Shown here piece by piece: positions 11,236-24,600 of a stretch of 64,000 nt of DNA (its first letter is position 1; the number at the start of each line of letters is the position of its first letter). The position numbers and the translations under genes were made by a program. The stretch spans positions 2,203,001 to 2,267,000 of the forward strand of contig JAFFSR010000031.1 of assembly GCA_017163975.1 (NCBI GenBank), written 5' to 3'. A model generated the notes under the pieces. It searched no databases, was not told the origin of the DNA, and saw only the letters and a program-made list of their open reading frames with translations. Source of the DNA: Anastatus disparis. Taxonomy: Eukaryota > Arthropoda > Insecta > Hymenoptera > Eupelmidae.

Positions 11236-12709
11236 ATGCCTCGCAGGAAAGTGCAACGTACGGCAGAAGAAGAGCTAATTTATCAAAGAATTAGAAGAAA
11301 TCGAAATGCTGAAAATGCACGACGTAGACGGGAAACAATTAGAAGTAACTTTATTGATTCACTAAATAGTACACATGATATTACAGACAGAATGATTGAG
11401 CAAAGAAATACACAAGAAAGAAACGCCCAAAATAGAAGAGAAAGAAACGCTGAAAATCAACGTAATAGACGACAAGTTGCCCGCAATCTTATGAATGATA
11501 CATTTCGAAATACTAATGAGCAAACAAAAAATTTTTAATCAAACATCCAACAAGATTATTTAGGTAAAATGGATATTTTATGTTTGCACTGTTATGCAAA
11601 ACATTTCGCATCAGAAAAATTGTAAATAAAGGATTGTCATTCAGTGACTGCTGTAGTCATGGGTCAGTCACTTTAGATCCTATTCCAACATTTCCTAATC
11701 AGCTTTTAGATATGCATAATAGAGTTCACCCTAATTCGCGTGACTTTTTCCAAAATATACGAAGTTACAATAATTCTTTATCATTTGCTTCTTTTAATGC
11801 CAATCTAATCAATTTTGATTCAAGGCGGCCAGGACCTTATTGTTTTAAAATACAAGGGCAAATATATTATCAGATCAATACTGCTTTATATCCATCTATT
11901 GATGAAAACCCTTCTTATGGGCAACTCTTTATAATTGACCCATTGGAAGCAATCGATTTTCGAATGAATCAAAATTCTTCGTTGAACTATCAAACAACGG
12001 AAATACTTGATAAGACAATTAGAGAAAATAATATATTTGCTAATCCTATGAAATGATGAAACAAGAAATTAATAATTAACAAATAACAATGAATTCCACT
12101 AATGAAACATTTCCTGAATTGCAATTGCTTTTTTCATTGAAACCTAACACAGATAGAAGAAGATATAATTTCCAACGAACTAATGAGGTAGCTGCTATTT
12201 TTGCAACTACAGCTGATGGTGAAATTTCTGAATCTTACGTAACTATTCGTAATAAAAACACTAAAACTTTAAAATTTGTTAGTTCAATGGATCCAAATGT
12301 ACAACCATGGATTTATCCCTTATTTTATCCATATGGAACTCATGGGTGGCATCGAAACATGACATGCAATGGTGATAATAACAGACGAATAACTCGTACA
12401 GCTTACTCAAAATATAGAATATCCATCAGAGATGAATTTAATCCATTTCTTCGAGGTCGTAGGCTTTTTCAACAGTGGACTGTAGATTCGTATGTAAAAA
12501 TAGAAAAGGATAGAATTCAGTATTGCAAAGATCATCAGAAAGAAATCAGAGCCGATGGTTACAAAGGTTTACATGATTATTTAGAAAATGCAGCTAATAA
12601 CATGAATGGTCAAGTAGGAAAGACATTCATATTACCGTCAACTTTCATTGGATCACCTTGTTATATGCAAACAACTTTACCAAGATTCAATGGCAATTGT
12701 ATCAGTTAA
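11236..12709 (+). pseudogene. Helitron RepHel, N-terminal part
   Basis: The first piece (11236-11538) is very basic and Arg/Asn-rich (PRRKVQRTAEEELIYQRI), ending in TAA. A CxxC-type segment (LCLHCYAKHFASEK, from 11569) continues into FSDCCSHGSV after a frameshift near 11615. Blocks such as RSYNNSLSFASF and GPYCFKIQGQIYYQ are typical of the Helitron N-terminal domain. A further break lies near 12055. The 12089-12709 piece carries PNVQPWIYPLFYPYGTHGW and ILPSTFIGSP, then shifts frame near 12690 into the endonuclease part. It once formed the front of a rolling-circle replication initiator and is now non-functional. Confidence 0.82.
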
Positions 12710-14262
12710 AGGAAAACCCTGCATTTTTTTAACAATGACTACAAATCCAAAATGGCCTGAGATACAAGAAAATCTTTTACCTAATCAACAAGCTTCTGAC
12801 AGACCTGATCTTGTAACTCGTATTTTTCATTTGAAGAAAAATCGTTTAATTAATTTAATAACCAAGAAAAAATTTTTCGAAGAAGTAGCAGCTTATATTT
12901 ATGTAATCGAATTTCAAAAAAGAGGTTTGCCACATATGCACATGTTAATTACTCTATCACAAAATTATAAACTATCTACACCTGAAATAGTTGATAGGTT
13001 TATATCAGCTGAAATACCTGATCCTACAATGAATCCTCGATTACACAGAATTGTTATGAAATACATGATGCATGGACCTTGTGGCGATTGGTGCATAGTC
13101 GATGGTAAATGTTCTAAAAAATTTCCAAAAAATTTTCAAGATGAAACAATAATGGATGAAAAAGGTTATGCTTCTTATCGCAGAAGAGATACTGGTGTTA
13201 TTTTTGAACAATCTAATGGTCATCATGTTGACAATCAGTGGGTGGTACCATATTCACCAACAATATTTGAAATATTTGATTGTCATATAAATGTAGAGGC
13301 AGTAACAAGTATTGAATCCGTGAAATATCTTTATAAATATGTTCATAAAGGACACGATCGAGCATCTGTGACAATTGGAGATTCAAATAACGGAGGAACA
13401 ATTGATCATGATGAAATAAATGACTTTTTAGATGCTAGATATGTAAGTCCAGTTGAAGCATGCTATCAAATTTTAAGTAAACCATTACAAGATAAAAGTC
13501 ATAGCATTATTCGATTACCTGTATATTTACCCAATGAACACAATACTATTATATCAAATAATCAAAATTTAGAAGATAATTTAAATCGATCGAGTAGCAT
13601 GTTACTTGATTACTTTAAATTAAATTTAGAGAATGAATCTGCTAGACAATATTTCTACAAAGATATTCCATGTCATTATACGTACAAAAAACAAAAAATA
13701 AATGGTTTAACTGTTATGAAATGGGTAAATCGACAAAAACATTTTAATTGTGTTGAACGTATGTATTCTGTTAGTCCTACTCAATTTGAATTATTTCATT
13801 TGCGATTATTATTACTGCATATAAAAGGAGCTACAAGTTTTAATGATTTGAAAACAGTTAATGGAGAAATTACATCTTCATTTTCAGCAGCTTGTTTAGC
13901 CTTGGGATTAATAGAAGATGATGAAGAATGGCATGTAGCAATGGAAGAAGCCAAAATATGGACGATGCCCCTACAATTGCGTCGTTTATTTGTTTGTATT
14001 TTAATATATTGTTAACCACTTAATCCTGAAGAATTATGGAATGAATTCAAAGATGCTATGTCAGAAGATTTCATGCTTACGAATGATGATAATACAATAA
14101 GTCATCAAATGGCATATGCTCATATTAATAATTTATTAATTAACGAAGGTAAAAATATAGCAGATTTCTCTACAATGATCCAAACAGTAGAATTTGACAA
14201 CTCATCTAAAACAAATGATTCAATACAAATGTTGGAAATTGGACAACAGCAATATACTCTTC
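12648..14262 (+). pseudogene. Helitron RepHel, HUH endonuclease part
   Basis: The reading frame from about 12680 gives YQDSMAIVSVKGKP and then IFLTMTTNPKWPEIQ. The HUH metal-binding motif is seen as GLPHMHMLI (12926-12952), and the tyrosine motif as KYLYKYVHKGHD (about 13322-13357). The protein would nick DNA at the Helitron ends and form a phosphotyrosine link. An in-frame TAA at 14013-14015 falls where the protein should continue into PLNPEELWNEF. The frame then remains open to the MITE insertion point at TTAA 14263. Confidence 0.85.
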
Positions 14263-14266
14263 TTAA

Positions 14267-14647
14267 GAAGGGGCCGAACTATCTGTCTCTGCCTAATAGC
14301 GTTTTTCATTATTTATATAAAAACTATCCTTTATAACAAGAAAAAAATAGCAGCCCCCGCTAGATATTAGTATAATTAGTAAATTTTGTAATAACAATAA
14401 AATTTTTTACTGCATAGTTTTTGACTAATTAGAGACCTACTAGCAATCTAGAATATAACCTATCTTTTTTTGGTAGGTCCCTAATTATTCAAAAACTACG
14501 CAGTAAAAAAATTTGGTTGTTATTACGAAATTTACTTATTATACTAATATCTAGCGGGGGCTGCTATTTTTTTCTTGTTATACGGGATAGTGTATCCATA
14601 AATGATGAAAAATGCTATTAGACAAAGACAGATAGTTCGGCCCCTTC
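14267..14647. mobile_element. TTAA MITE, family A1, copy 1 (381 bp)
   Basis: The ends are GAAGGGGCCGAACTATCTGT and its complement, flanked on both sides by TTAA (14263-14266 and 14648-14651). It is palindromic through most of its length, with arms including GCAGCCCCCGCTAGATATTA. Removing the element and one TTAA rejoins the Helitron frame as QYTLL-NTQQKE, which fixes the boundaries. A copy of the same length lies at 55827-56207. Confidence 0.9.
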
Positions 14648-15836
14648 TTAATACTCAACAAAAGGAAATAGTCGATATTGTTCATCATGCAATTGAAAAT
14701 GAGAATGATGATGTAAATAAATGTATTTATATAGATGGACCAGGAAGTTCTGGAAAAACTTATATTTATACTACTATTTACAATTGACTAGCATCAAAAG
14801 ATATTAAAATATGCTCGATGGCATTTACAGGGATTGCTGCAACATTACTTCCTCAGGGTAGAACAATACATAAAACTTTTGGTCTACCAGTTCCATTGTT
14901 TAACGATTCATCATCAAATATGAAAATTCAATCAAAAGAAGGTCAATATTTAAAAGAAACTATAATATTTGTTTGGGATGAAGCACCTATGACTCCGAGA
15001 TATGCTTTAGAAATAGTAGACAAAACTTTACAAAATGTCATGAACAATGAGTTACCTTTCGGTGGAAAAATCATGATTTTAGGTGGTGACTTCAGACAGC
15101 TTCTTCCTATCAAAGTCAGAGGAACACGAAATAAAACACTGAATCTTTCAATTAAATACAGTACTTCATGGAAATATTTAAAACAATATACACTTACTAC
15201 AAATATGAGAGTGTTAACAAATAAAATAGATTTTGCAAAATTTTTATTAGATCTAGGTGATGGAGTCTTAAATGACGAATATAACAATCTAAATCTTCCA
15301 AAATTTTGTGTACTTGATTTAGATGTAGATTTTGTACATCATGTGTTTGGTAATTTAATTGCAGAAAAAAAGTTTGAAGAAATGAGTAAGTGCGCCCTTT
15401 TATCACCAAGAAATGTAGATGTTGACGATATCAATAGGAAAGCTACAGAATTATTAGACAAAAGAACAGAACGCTTATATACAGCTATCGATAATACTGA
15501 ACATTGCAATAATGGTGATATAGATGAAGCTCTTTTACCAGAATATCTGAATACTTTGAATCCATCTTGCTTACCGCCGTACGAGTAACGTCTAAGAAAA
15601 AACTGTATCATCATGTTAATTAGAAATATTAGTATTAATGAAGGCCTATGTAAAGGTACAAGATTACGAGTTATAGATTTTTCCAACCATTTATTGAAAT
15701 GTTTAATCTTGACGGGAGATAAAGCCAAAGAAGTTGTATTCTTGAATCGTATAACCTTATATTGCGAAAATGTATATCCTTTCACCTTTAAAAAGTGACA
15801 ATTTCCAGTGAAATTAGCTTTTGCGATGACTATTAA
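14648..15836 (+). pseudogene. Helitron RepHel, Pif1-like helicase (N-terminal part)
   Basis: Walker A is seen as GPGSSGKT (about 14738-14761) and Walker B as FVWDEAPM (about 14968-14991). These are followed by GGDFRQLLPI, TLTTNMRV and LSPRNVDVDDIN, all standard SF1B/Pif1 blocks. It would unwind DNA during rolling-circle transposition. In-frame stops occur at 14785 (TGA), 15586 (TAA) and 15796 (TGA), and a small frameshift follows NPSCLPPYE. The frame runs into a second MITE exactly within the helicase motif AFAMTIN/KSQ. Confidence 0.87.
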
Positions 15837-16377
15837 GAGGCGGTCGGGTCTATTTCGCCGCTACATATAGGGTGGCGATGCGGCCAGGTGAGAGAAATCT
15901 ATTAAATATTTTTTATACAACTATTAACAATTTTCCGAGACGACAATATACTTTTAATGTTGTCATTTCCTCTAGCCATATATATGTAGAATAATTATTA
16001 ATATCAATCTTATTTGGAAAGTCTAAAATATTGTTATAAAGCGAAAAATGCGGCGCGAGGTAAAGCCGACGTAAACATTAGTATACATCATTCTTTAGTA
16101 TTGCTCTCTCTGTCGCACTAAAGGAAGGTGCACGCATGTTTACATCGGTCCTACGTTGCATCGCATTTTTCGCTTTATAACAATATTTTAGACTTTTCAA
16201 ACAAGATAAGTATTAATAATTAGTCTACATATATATGACTAGAGGAAATAACAACATTAAAAGTATATTATCGCCTCAAAAAATTGTAAAAAGCTTTATA
16301 AGAAATATTTAATAGATTTCTCTCACCTGATCGCAGCGCCACCCTATATGTAGCGGCGAAATAGACCCGACCACCTC
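15837..16377. mobile_element. TTAA MITE, family A2, copy 1 (541 bp)
   Basis: The ends are GAGGCGGTCGGGTCTATTTC and its complement, flanked by TTAA at 15833-15836 and 16378-16381. The arms are long inverted repeats (for example AGTCTAAAATATTGTTATAA and complement). Excision of the element plus one TTAA restores MTIN-KSQEQTF in the Helitron helicase. A second copy is at 59876-60396. Confidence 0.9.
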
Positions 16378-16568
16378 TTAATAAATCACAAGAACAAACA
16401 TTTAATCGGGTTGCTATTGACTTAAGTAGAGTTGTTTTTAATCATGGACAACTTTATGTTACTATGTCTCGAGTTAGATCCTGGGATTCTCTTAAAATAT
16501 ATCTTGGAAGCCATCGAAGAGGAAACACAAATGTTAAAAATTATGTTTATAAAGAATTATATTTGTAG
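16378..16568 (+). pseudogene. Helitron RepHel, helicase C-terminus
   Basis: This reads KSQEQTFNRVAIDLSR, then GQLYVTMSRVRSWDSLKIYL, and ends KELYL with TAG. These are Pif1 helicase motifs V and VI (the SRVR arginine finger region). It is continuous with the part upstream of the MITE. Confidence 0.87.
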
Positions 16569-16982
16569 ATTATAAATTTCTCGTTTAATATATAAATATA
16601 CAATTAAAATTTTATATGTTACATTAAGACTTGAAATAGATCAAAATAATTTAATTATATAAAAAGTAAGTCTATATTTTTTTTCATTAATTATTGACAG
16701 ATTTCATTAATGTATATGTTAATGTTATGTGTTTAGTTTTGGTTATTGAACGATAAAAAACACATTACAATCATTATCATTCTGTTATATAAATTAAATT
16801 TAATGAATGAAATTAAGTTTTTTATTTCTTTCCTATAACTAAAAATAATTTTATTTTGTTTGATGAATTTATTTAAATTAATTTTCCGTTTGAAAACCCC
16901 AATAAACATTATATATTTCTAAAATCAAAATTAATTTATCCATCTTAACATGTTAAATAAATTCTATTAAAATGAATCTACC

Positions 16983-17011
16983 GCGCGCGTAGCGCGCAAA
17001 ACCAATTCTAG
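16983..17011 (+). other. Helitron 3' terminal hairpin and CTAG end
   Basis: A 6-bp GC stem with a GTA loop is followed by AAAACCAATT and CTAG, then a host T. This is the canonical Helitron 3' end and lies about 440 bp downstream of the helicase stop. Confidence 0.85.
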
Positions 17012-17066
17012 TAATATAATAAAATATAATAAATACAATTTATTATGTATAAATAATTTAATTTAT

Positions 17067-17070
<4 letters not shown>

Positions 17071-17108
<38 letters not shown>
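17071..17108. repeat. (TA)n microsatellite
   Basis: A perfect TA run directly abuts the TGTAACGGGG end of the next element. Confidence 0.9.
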
Positions 17109-17111
<3 letters not shown>

Positions 17112-18235
17112 AACGGGGAATATATTTAAATAAACAAATCAAATATATTTGTGGGTTTCATATGTACTTACTTCAAGTACATACGCACTTACCGTTAAAT
17201 AACCGATTTTCGATTTAGAGACGATCAGCCTCGTACATCGTCACTGATCGACTATGACTGTCTTTTTCATACAATGGAAATCAGTTAAGCAATATTTAAT
17301 ACTATTGCAGAACTTCGCTTAGAAGTTCTGCCTCCCGGACGTCTGGTACGACGAAACCCATGGCGTGTACTTTAAGACTCTCTTAAATATCGTAGATCAA
17401 AAGAAAGCAATTGTATAACGTTCAGCATATATAGAAAAAACACGATTTTAAACAATGAGAAATAACGTTATGTGGTACTCCAAAATAATTTCAATTTGAC
17501 TTTAATTTATTCAAAACAATAAACAAATTTAATACACTGGAATGAAATTATCGCAAACTTTAATAGTAGCAAAATATAATAAGTTTAATACAAAAAAAAA
17601 CAAAAGTCAATTTATCCTTACATATCCTATCTAACGCGACGCACGCGACGGTCTCGATATTTTACGTATATCGCCTATACGCATTCGCTAATAATACGCC
17701 ATACGATTGTCTGCAGACTTACGTTTTTATATCAGTCAGAGAATACGCAATGATCTCGACGATCCTCTCCAATAGGGACGAATTGATCAATCAATGGAAG
17801 CGGCACCGAAGAAATGCGGTGCAGCTCAAGTTCTCGCAGCTCTCCTTACTAGGATGCCTAGATTTCTCTGCAAGACTCAGGCAAACTCACTTGATTCTTG
17901 CACAAGCCATGGATAAGAAAAAAACTTCGTACAAAATACTTATTCTTTTATACAAACTGACAAAATTCACACAACGCACGAGTTCGCACAATGTATAAAA
18001 TGGCTGCTAAAACCTTTCTGCTTCTCTACACCGCCCGTTCGCTTCTCTCTCTTGCCTAATCCTACCCGGCATGCCCTGCGCACGCCTCTCTCTACAGTAC
18101 TATATCCGAGTCGCTGAGACAGACTCTCTCCGTCTCACTCTTACACTTGCATATCAAGCATACGTTGAGCCGTGCGACTGATAACGAGGATAGAGCTATA
18201 TCATAGCATACAAATAATTTACTATCCTCGTTACA
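17109..18235. mobile_element. LTR-like element (TGTAAC...GTTACA) inside a (TA)n tract
   Basis: It begins TGTAACGGGGAATATATTT and ends ATCCTCGTTACA, with TG...CA and an 11-bp inverted terminal match. Both sides are TA repeats. It is 1.1 kb with no meaningful ORF, and its middle is relatively GC-rich. It is best read as a solo LTR, possibly in reverse orientation. A non-autonomous DNA transposon is the alternative. Confidence 0.55.
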
Positions 18236-18269
<34 letters not shown>

Positions 18270-18400
18270 TATAATATAATTTATTATATTATAAATACAA
18301 TGTACATTAAGTGAATAACTTGCCTGTTATTTAAAAACACGAACACAGACACAAACACACCCACGCACACACACGCACACGCACACAGATACACCCGCAC

Positions 18401-18464
<64 letters not shown>

Positions 18465-18480
18465 TTATGTTACAGAAGGT
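18236..18480. repeat. TA tracts and CA/TG-rich simple sequence
   Basis: TA runs lie at about 18236-18270 and 18402-18459, with a CACACA-rich stretch at 18340-18400. Apparent YIYI-type ORFs here are microsatellite artefacts. Confidence 0.85.
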
Positions 18481-20428
18481 CGTATTCGGGGTAATATCCT
18501 CGGAGCACGCACATATCATATGGACATCTTATATATGGTGGTTTATATTGGTGATTATTTAGATCTCATTGAGCCGTATAATGCGTCCTACGAAGCTCTT
18601 CAAAGCGTTATATGATTCAGTAGTTTTCAGTACACGTGAGAACCTGCGCCGAGACAACGAGTAAACTTTCTTGTTAAAGTTAGTAACGCCAGATACTCTT
18701 CTGACGCTACATAGAAGGATTCCCCTCTCTACAAGTTTTAACATGAGAAAGGTGGGGATTGGCCAGCGCGCTGTACTCTTTCTCTATCTCTCTCTCTCCC
18801 TCTCTCTTTCAAATGCTGAAACTTGTAGAGTAGGGAGCGTTGAAACATTGGCGAAGTTGCGTGCACACACTCTTTCTCTCTCTCCTCCTTTCGCCTTACT
18901 CTTAACGCTCCTCCTCCTGTCGATACTTAACGCAACGGGATTTTAAAACCAAACAACGAATTAAGAAATAATATTAACACAATTTTAAATATAACAAAGG
19001 AATTAAATTTATATTGATGTAGTTCCTCATACAACCTTCGTTGACATAAAGTTATCTACGCATCTTGGCCGCATTAAGAAGACTCATCTGCGAGTCCATT
19101 ATTTTCTGCTTAGGCAGTAGTCAGTCTCCGGCGCACCAGCACGCCCTCAAACGACTATTACCTAATCAACAAACATTGGTCTTACCGATAAATCTCCTTA
19201 ATACAGTCATGATACGTATATAACCAATATTAGTTATATATGTCCTTTAGCAGCATTCAGGTGGAATCTGAATCGAGAACAAGGTTCGTCGCTTGAGCCG
19301 AAGTTGCCGAGAGCACGCGAAGGGTGCCCGAGCTTGACCAAAGCACATCAAGACCACTGCACATTACTTATATTTTAAACATTCTTCAAGGTTATACCAT
19401 ACTACTTAAATTTTAAATAATACTTGATGAAAGATTTCAAGAGTAAAATATTTACCTCATAAGTATCAGAGAAAACCAGCCTCTACTTATTAGAAAAAAA
19501 TTGAATATCATTGAATTTCTTGGCAATTGTAGTTGATAACTAAAAACTCTTTTGTTTATTTGACTGAAAAGATTTTTAACATTATTTTCGTTTTATAATT
19601 TGTACATTATTTATTCTAAGATATTACAACACTTTAAGAAACAAGTTTAATTTTAAGTAATGAAATAATTTTACAGATTTAATAATATTAACAATCCAAG
19701 ATATAAGAGATGATCCACTTAAGACTGAAAAATCATAACATTTGCTATTAAATTTTCACAGTAAAAGTAACTCAATTGTTAAGCTGGCAAACATTAAAAT
19801 TCAATTTTTTATCTGCATAATTCAAGATAGTCTTTTAGATACCTATCTTTTTCTTAGCCGTATTACTCACAAGAATAAAAATGCAGTTATAGCTAATATG
19901 TCACATTTTGTATAAATTCATGAGAATTATAATAATTATTATTCAATAAAAGTGTAATTAATTTTATCCACTGGAATAATAATTCATAAATTATCTTATT
20001 CTGATCTCCAACGTACTGATATAAAAAAAAATATGAGTATAGTCATAAATCACTGACAAAGAGAATAAATAAATTTTATATTTATATATACCAATGTCTG
20101 TGATATGCTGATTTTAATTATTTAATGGTTCCCAAGTTTTTATACATGGTTACATTTAATTATTGCTGTCATATCATTGGTTAAAGATTCGGTTTTTGGA
20201 TACCGTCATATGTATAAACGTGTTTATAAACAGAGCTCCGCAAGTGCTTGATTGTTGAGATTGGTATTATGATTTAGTTATATACAAACGAACATAGTTT
20301 TATGAGAGAGTCTTAAAACTTCAAGTGACTGTAAATCGGCCTTTGTGCCCAGTGTTTGTGTTCTTTTCCTGCTTTTTACAGTTGTGTATCTCTGAATAAG
20401 AGATACCTGCTCTTAAACACCAATCGTT
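18481..20428. other. Non-coding spacer with CT-rich tract
   Basis: No gene is visible on either strand. A pyrimidine-rich stretch (repeated CTCTCT/CTTTCT) lies at about 18775-18920. The 150 bp before 20429 may be the 5' UTR of the LINE that follows, but its 5' end is not defined. Confidence 0.5.
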
Positions 20429-21690
20429 ATGACCTCACCACGGAATTCGTCCTCCAATTCTGACGGAGCTTCCCCAAACACTGTATCAAATGCCTCATTG
20501 GTAAGAGTAGTCACCCAAGGAATTTTTCCTACAAAAGACGAAGCAATTGTTGTCGACTTAGTCCAAGGTCAAACTATACAAGATTATACAGTAGCACTAG
20601 GCTCAATCATCGTACCGACAAATATTACCTATGTTTCTCGTATATCACAAGGTCAAGTATATTTTCACTTGAACAGCAAAGACTTGGCAGATAAATTAAC
20701 TGACGAAAAACAAATATCAAAGTTGGTGACCATCAACTATCAAACCGTATATATCAAAGTCAAAAAGAATAATAATGTCCAACGTATGCCCTATAATTCC
20801 TCATACCGTTATAGAGAACAAGCTTAAAAAAATAAATATTATTCCAACGTCACGTCTATAAGAGCCTCGATAAACATTCCAGGATACTCGCACATCTTAA
20901 GCTTTCAACGGCAAATGTATGTCAACCCGGAAGACATAAAAAATTCCCCAGAATATGGAGATTTTTAATGACGACACGAAGTACTGGATATATTTCTCCA
21001 CGGAAAAGGTGACTTGTCATCTGTGTAAACAAGAAGGTCGCTTGGCGAATTATTGTAAAAACTCCGAACCGATCATGGAAGTAACAGATGTTACTCAAAA
21101 TCCTGCTCCATACTATTTCTCAAGTCCGCAGTCAGGCAGTTCCTGAAAACCCGTAGAACAAAATAACGAAGAAAAATTCACAAAACCAGGCAATGTAAAT
21201 TCCCTAAACAATAAACGTGCGCATTCAAGTAGTAGCTCCTCGATTTCCCAGAACAGTCAACTACTTAATCAAAATACAAAGAAAAACAAATTTAAAATCA
21301 TCCAACTGAAAAAGAAAACCAAATTAAATCGAATAACAACTATGGAAAGCCTGCGTAATCACTTACTACCCGCAGAAGAATTTGTAAACAAAGCTGAAAA
21401 TTCATATCCTATTAACTTCGTAAAACTCGTCGACTTCATATATAATACATACAGAAACTCAAACATATACGAAACAGCTCAAAGTCTTACTCCTAATATA
21501 GCAGCTTTAAATTCCATGCTTACGGATATTTACTCCCAAGTAGAAGCTCGTTCGATAAAAAAAAGAATTTTACATATACCAAAAACCTTCTCTCCTTATC
21601 TGCCGTCAAATTTAAAACTTGAGGATCTCGTGAGTGAAGACAGTACTACTGAGGAATCCAACTCTCAGGCATACCAATATTATAAACAAT
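20429..21690 (+). pseudogene. LINE ORF1 (gag-like) relic
   Basis: The ATG at 20429 opens a Ser/Asn-rich leader, followed by VRVVTQGIFPTKDEAIVVDL and a stop near 20825. A different frame carries CHLCKQEGRLANYC (about 21018-21059), a CCHC zinc knuckle in which the histidine is replaced by arginine. A Lys/Ser-rich region follows, then a 21342-21690 piece without recognisable domains. The product would have bound element RNA. It is non-functional because of stops and the damaged knuckle. Confidence 0.7.
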
Positions 21691-21692
21691 GG

Positions 21693-24600
21693 ATGACACA
21701 ACTAAACAAGAAAATTCATTTATACTGGAACACACGCAGTATAAATCAAAGGAAAAACGAACTTCCCAACTTGCTGTAAGATGTCGATATTTTTCTGTGT
21801 GTGGAAACCTGGCTAAACGAAGACAGTGTAGAAAATTATATTTACTCACCAGGTTTCGTACAACTAAAAAAAAATAGATCTCTCAAGAGGGGGGGGGTAT
21901 ACTGATTATGGTACGTAAAAACATCGCTTTTCATGAATACGATGTTACCTCTCCGGATCAAAAGTGGAACTTTGCGGTATTCGCCTCTCGCATACCAATC
22001 TACCACTTGATATCATAGTTTGTTCCAGAGCTCCAGGTTTCAATTTAGCACAGACTCAATGGGACACTATAATCCAAAACATAGACAGAACTTGCTCAGC
22101 TACTTTAGTCGGAGATTTTAACTTAACTCCAAAAATTGCTCAACAAATAAATGCTCATGTGCTGGATGAAACTCTGGGCTCTGACCACTGTCCTATTCAT
22201 TGTAAAATTAACCTCGAAAAAAATTTATAGAAAAAAAACATTTAACATAAAATCAATCAAAACAAACTGGCTAAAATTTTCAGACGACCTAGAAAAAAAA
22301 AATATAAAACCTTTTTGCCTCACAAATACACAAACTCAACCCTCCAACAAAAATACAATATATTTATCGATACCATCACCTCAGCTTTAAAAAAGAACAC
22401 TTAAAATAAAAAGCACTACAATTCGAAAGATCACAAAAATCCAGTATTCTGGTGGGACGAAACTTGTAATAACATGAAAAAACAGAGAAAAAAAGCATTC
22501 AAAAAATGGAAGTCTAGCCATGATCTTGTCAACCTAATAAATTATAAAAAAATCAACTCTCAAATCAAAAAGGTATTCAAACAAAAGAAAACAGAATGCT
22601 TTAAAATGTTTGCAGAAACTATAAATATACATACTAGCGCAAAGTACGTCTGGAAAAAATGTAAACTTTTCAAAAATAAATAGTGCAATACGACCCCCTC
22701 CAACATTAACAGTAATTTACAAAAGGACATTTCTATTCAAAACTAATTAACGAAAATAAGCCCTCCATGGGTGAACACTAACCCAGAGTGGATTCCAAAC
22801 TGTCAACAAAACGAACTTTTAGACTCTTCATTCAACTTCTTAGAATTTAATGTTGCCTTAGAATCCACTAACACAAAATCTTCTTCCGGTATGGACGGCA
22901 TAGACTATCAAGTCATCAAACAACTTCCGATAAAGTTTAAGCTCATCTTGCTTGACTTATTTAACGAAATGTATAGAAAAGGTCTATATCCTGACAATTG
23001 GCTCATATCATATATTCATTTTGTTGACAAACTGGATAACAATGATGTTAGACCTATAGCTCTTACCTCTTGTATGTGCAAACTTTTTGAAGCATTTATT
23101 AAAAACAAATTGCAATGGTACTGCAAATACTTTATTTAATATATTACCTAAAAGCCAGTCAGGCTTTAGAAAAGGTCATTTTTGTACTGATAACATAGCA
23201 GAATTTACTTTGTTAATTGATCAAACGCTAGAGAACAATAAAGATGTTCTTGCTCTCTTTTTAGACGTAGTAGGAGCTTTCGATAATGTGATATGCAATT
23301 TACTTATTCAAAAGCTTTCAGCCATAGGCTACCCCAAAAACTTTATCACGTTCGTTAAGTACTTAATTCATGACAGAAAAATCTTCACCGACTTCCTAAG
23401 GGATTTATACAGAACAGTCGGTAAAGGCCTCTCTTAAGGAAGAGTTCTAAGCCCTCTCCAATATCTCATATATGTCAAAGAGATCTTAGTTGACATCCCG
23501 AAAAGCGTAGCAGTGTCACAATTTGCGAACAATATCGCTCTATACTGTAAAGTGTCTCCTATCAATAGATGTAACAACTTAGTACAAAAAGCCACTCACA
23601 CCGTCAAAAAAAACTTATATAATCTGGAATTAGAATTGGCTCCTCACAAAACTAAATTCCTGCATTTTAATAAAAATAATGTCAAACCCGGTGAATCTGA
23701 AATTGCTATTGATGATATTAAAATTAAATCTAGTGAAACTGTCCGTTTTTTAGGTATAATCTTTGACCATAAGCTTTCTTCTCTGCTCATGTAAATTTTG
23801 TTAAAGAAAAATATGCAAAAAAAATGAATGTTATCAAGTTTTTGTGCGGCATAAACTGGGGATCACATCCCAGCACTCTGCTTATCTTGTACAAAAGTTT
23901 TGTTCGTTTCATAATTGACTATTGTAGCTTTATCTAGTTTCCTAAACAAAAAAATAATATCTTTACCCTAGAAAAAATACAACTGTCTGCAATAAGAATA
24001 GCTATGGGATATCGGAAAACAACACCCACTAACGTCATCCTAGCAGAATCTAAACTGCAGTCAATTGAGGAACGAGCAAAATTTTTAGGAAACTGCTACC
24101 TGTTAAAAATACTATCAAACAAAAACTTAGCTGTTTTTTGTACCGTACACAAATACCACCGCTCAAAAGTAAAAATAATCGTAACACAAAATCACGCATC
24201 ATTAAATCCTGTATCAGCGACATGATGAAGGTCACAGTAAAACCAAAAGATAATTATAACATATACTGCTACAAATACGACATCGTTATGTCATCAATCC
24301 CGATTAATACAGAACTCGGTTCCTTGTTAAAAAATGAGAGGCACCCAAACATATTGTTGTCTGACTTTTTATATAAAAATTCTATCTCTTGCACTATATT
24401 TACTGACAGCAGCAAGGGCGGCAAAAACCGCTTTGTGGGCTCTGCTTTTTATTTTCCACAAACTAATCAAAGAGGCTCGAGATCAATTAACGGGCATGCT
24501 TCTGTATATTCTGAGGAAACTGTTGCTTTGCTTGATGCTACTATCCTGGCCAAGGATAGCCTACGCTCTAAGATTGCTATATTTTCAGACTTCCTAAGTG

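Larger units (their letters stand above)
11236..17011 (+). mobile_element. Degenerate Helitron with Rep/helicase relic and 3' terminus
   Basis: Coding fragments in order match a Helitron RepHel protein: N-terminal region, HUH replication endonuclease, then a Pif1-type helicase. The 3' end is seen directly: a GC hairpin (GCGCGC-GTA-GCGCGC at 16983-16997), then 10 nt, then CTAG at 17008-17011 followed by T, as expected for rolling-circle Helitrons. Two TTAA MITEs (14267-14647 and 15837-16377) interrupt the helicase. The 5' TC terminus was not located, so the start given is the first ORF. Confidence 0.88.

Noticed and set aside
15339..15785. 148-codon minus-strand ORF
   Set aside because: It is antisense to the Helitron helicase, whose motifs are clear on the plus strand.
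17750..17998. 82-codon ORF
   Set aside because: It lies within the LTR-like element, has no recognisable domain, and is short enough to be chance.
18671..18946. 91-codon leucine/serine-rich ORF
   Set aside because: It is driven by a CT-rich simple-sequence tract, with no start context or homologous pattern.
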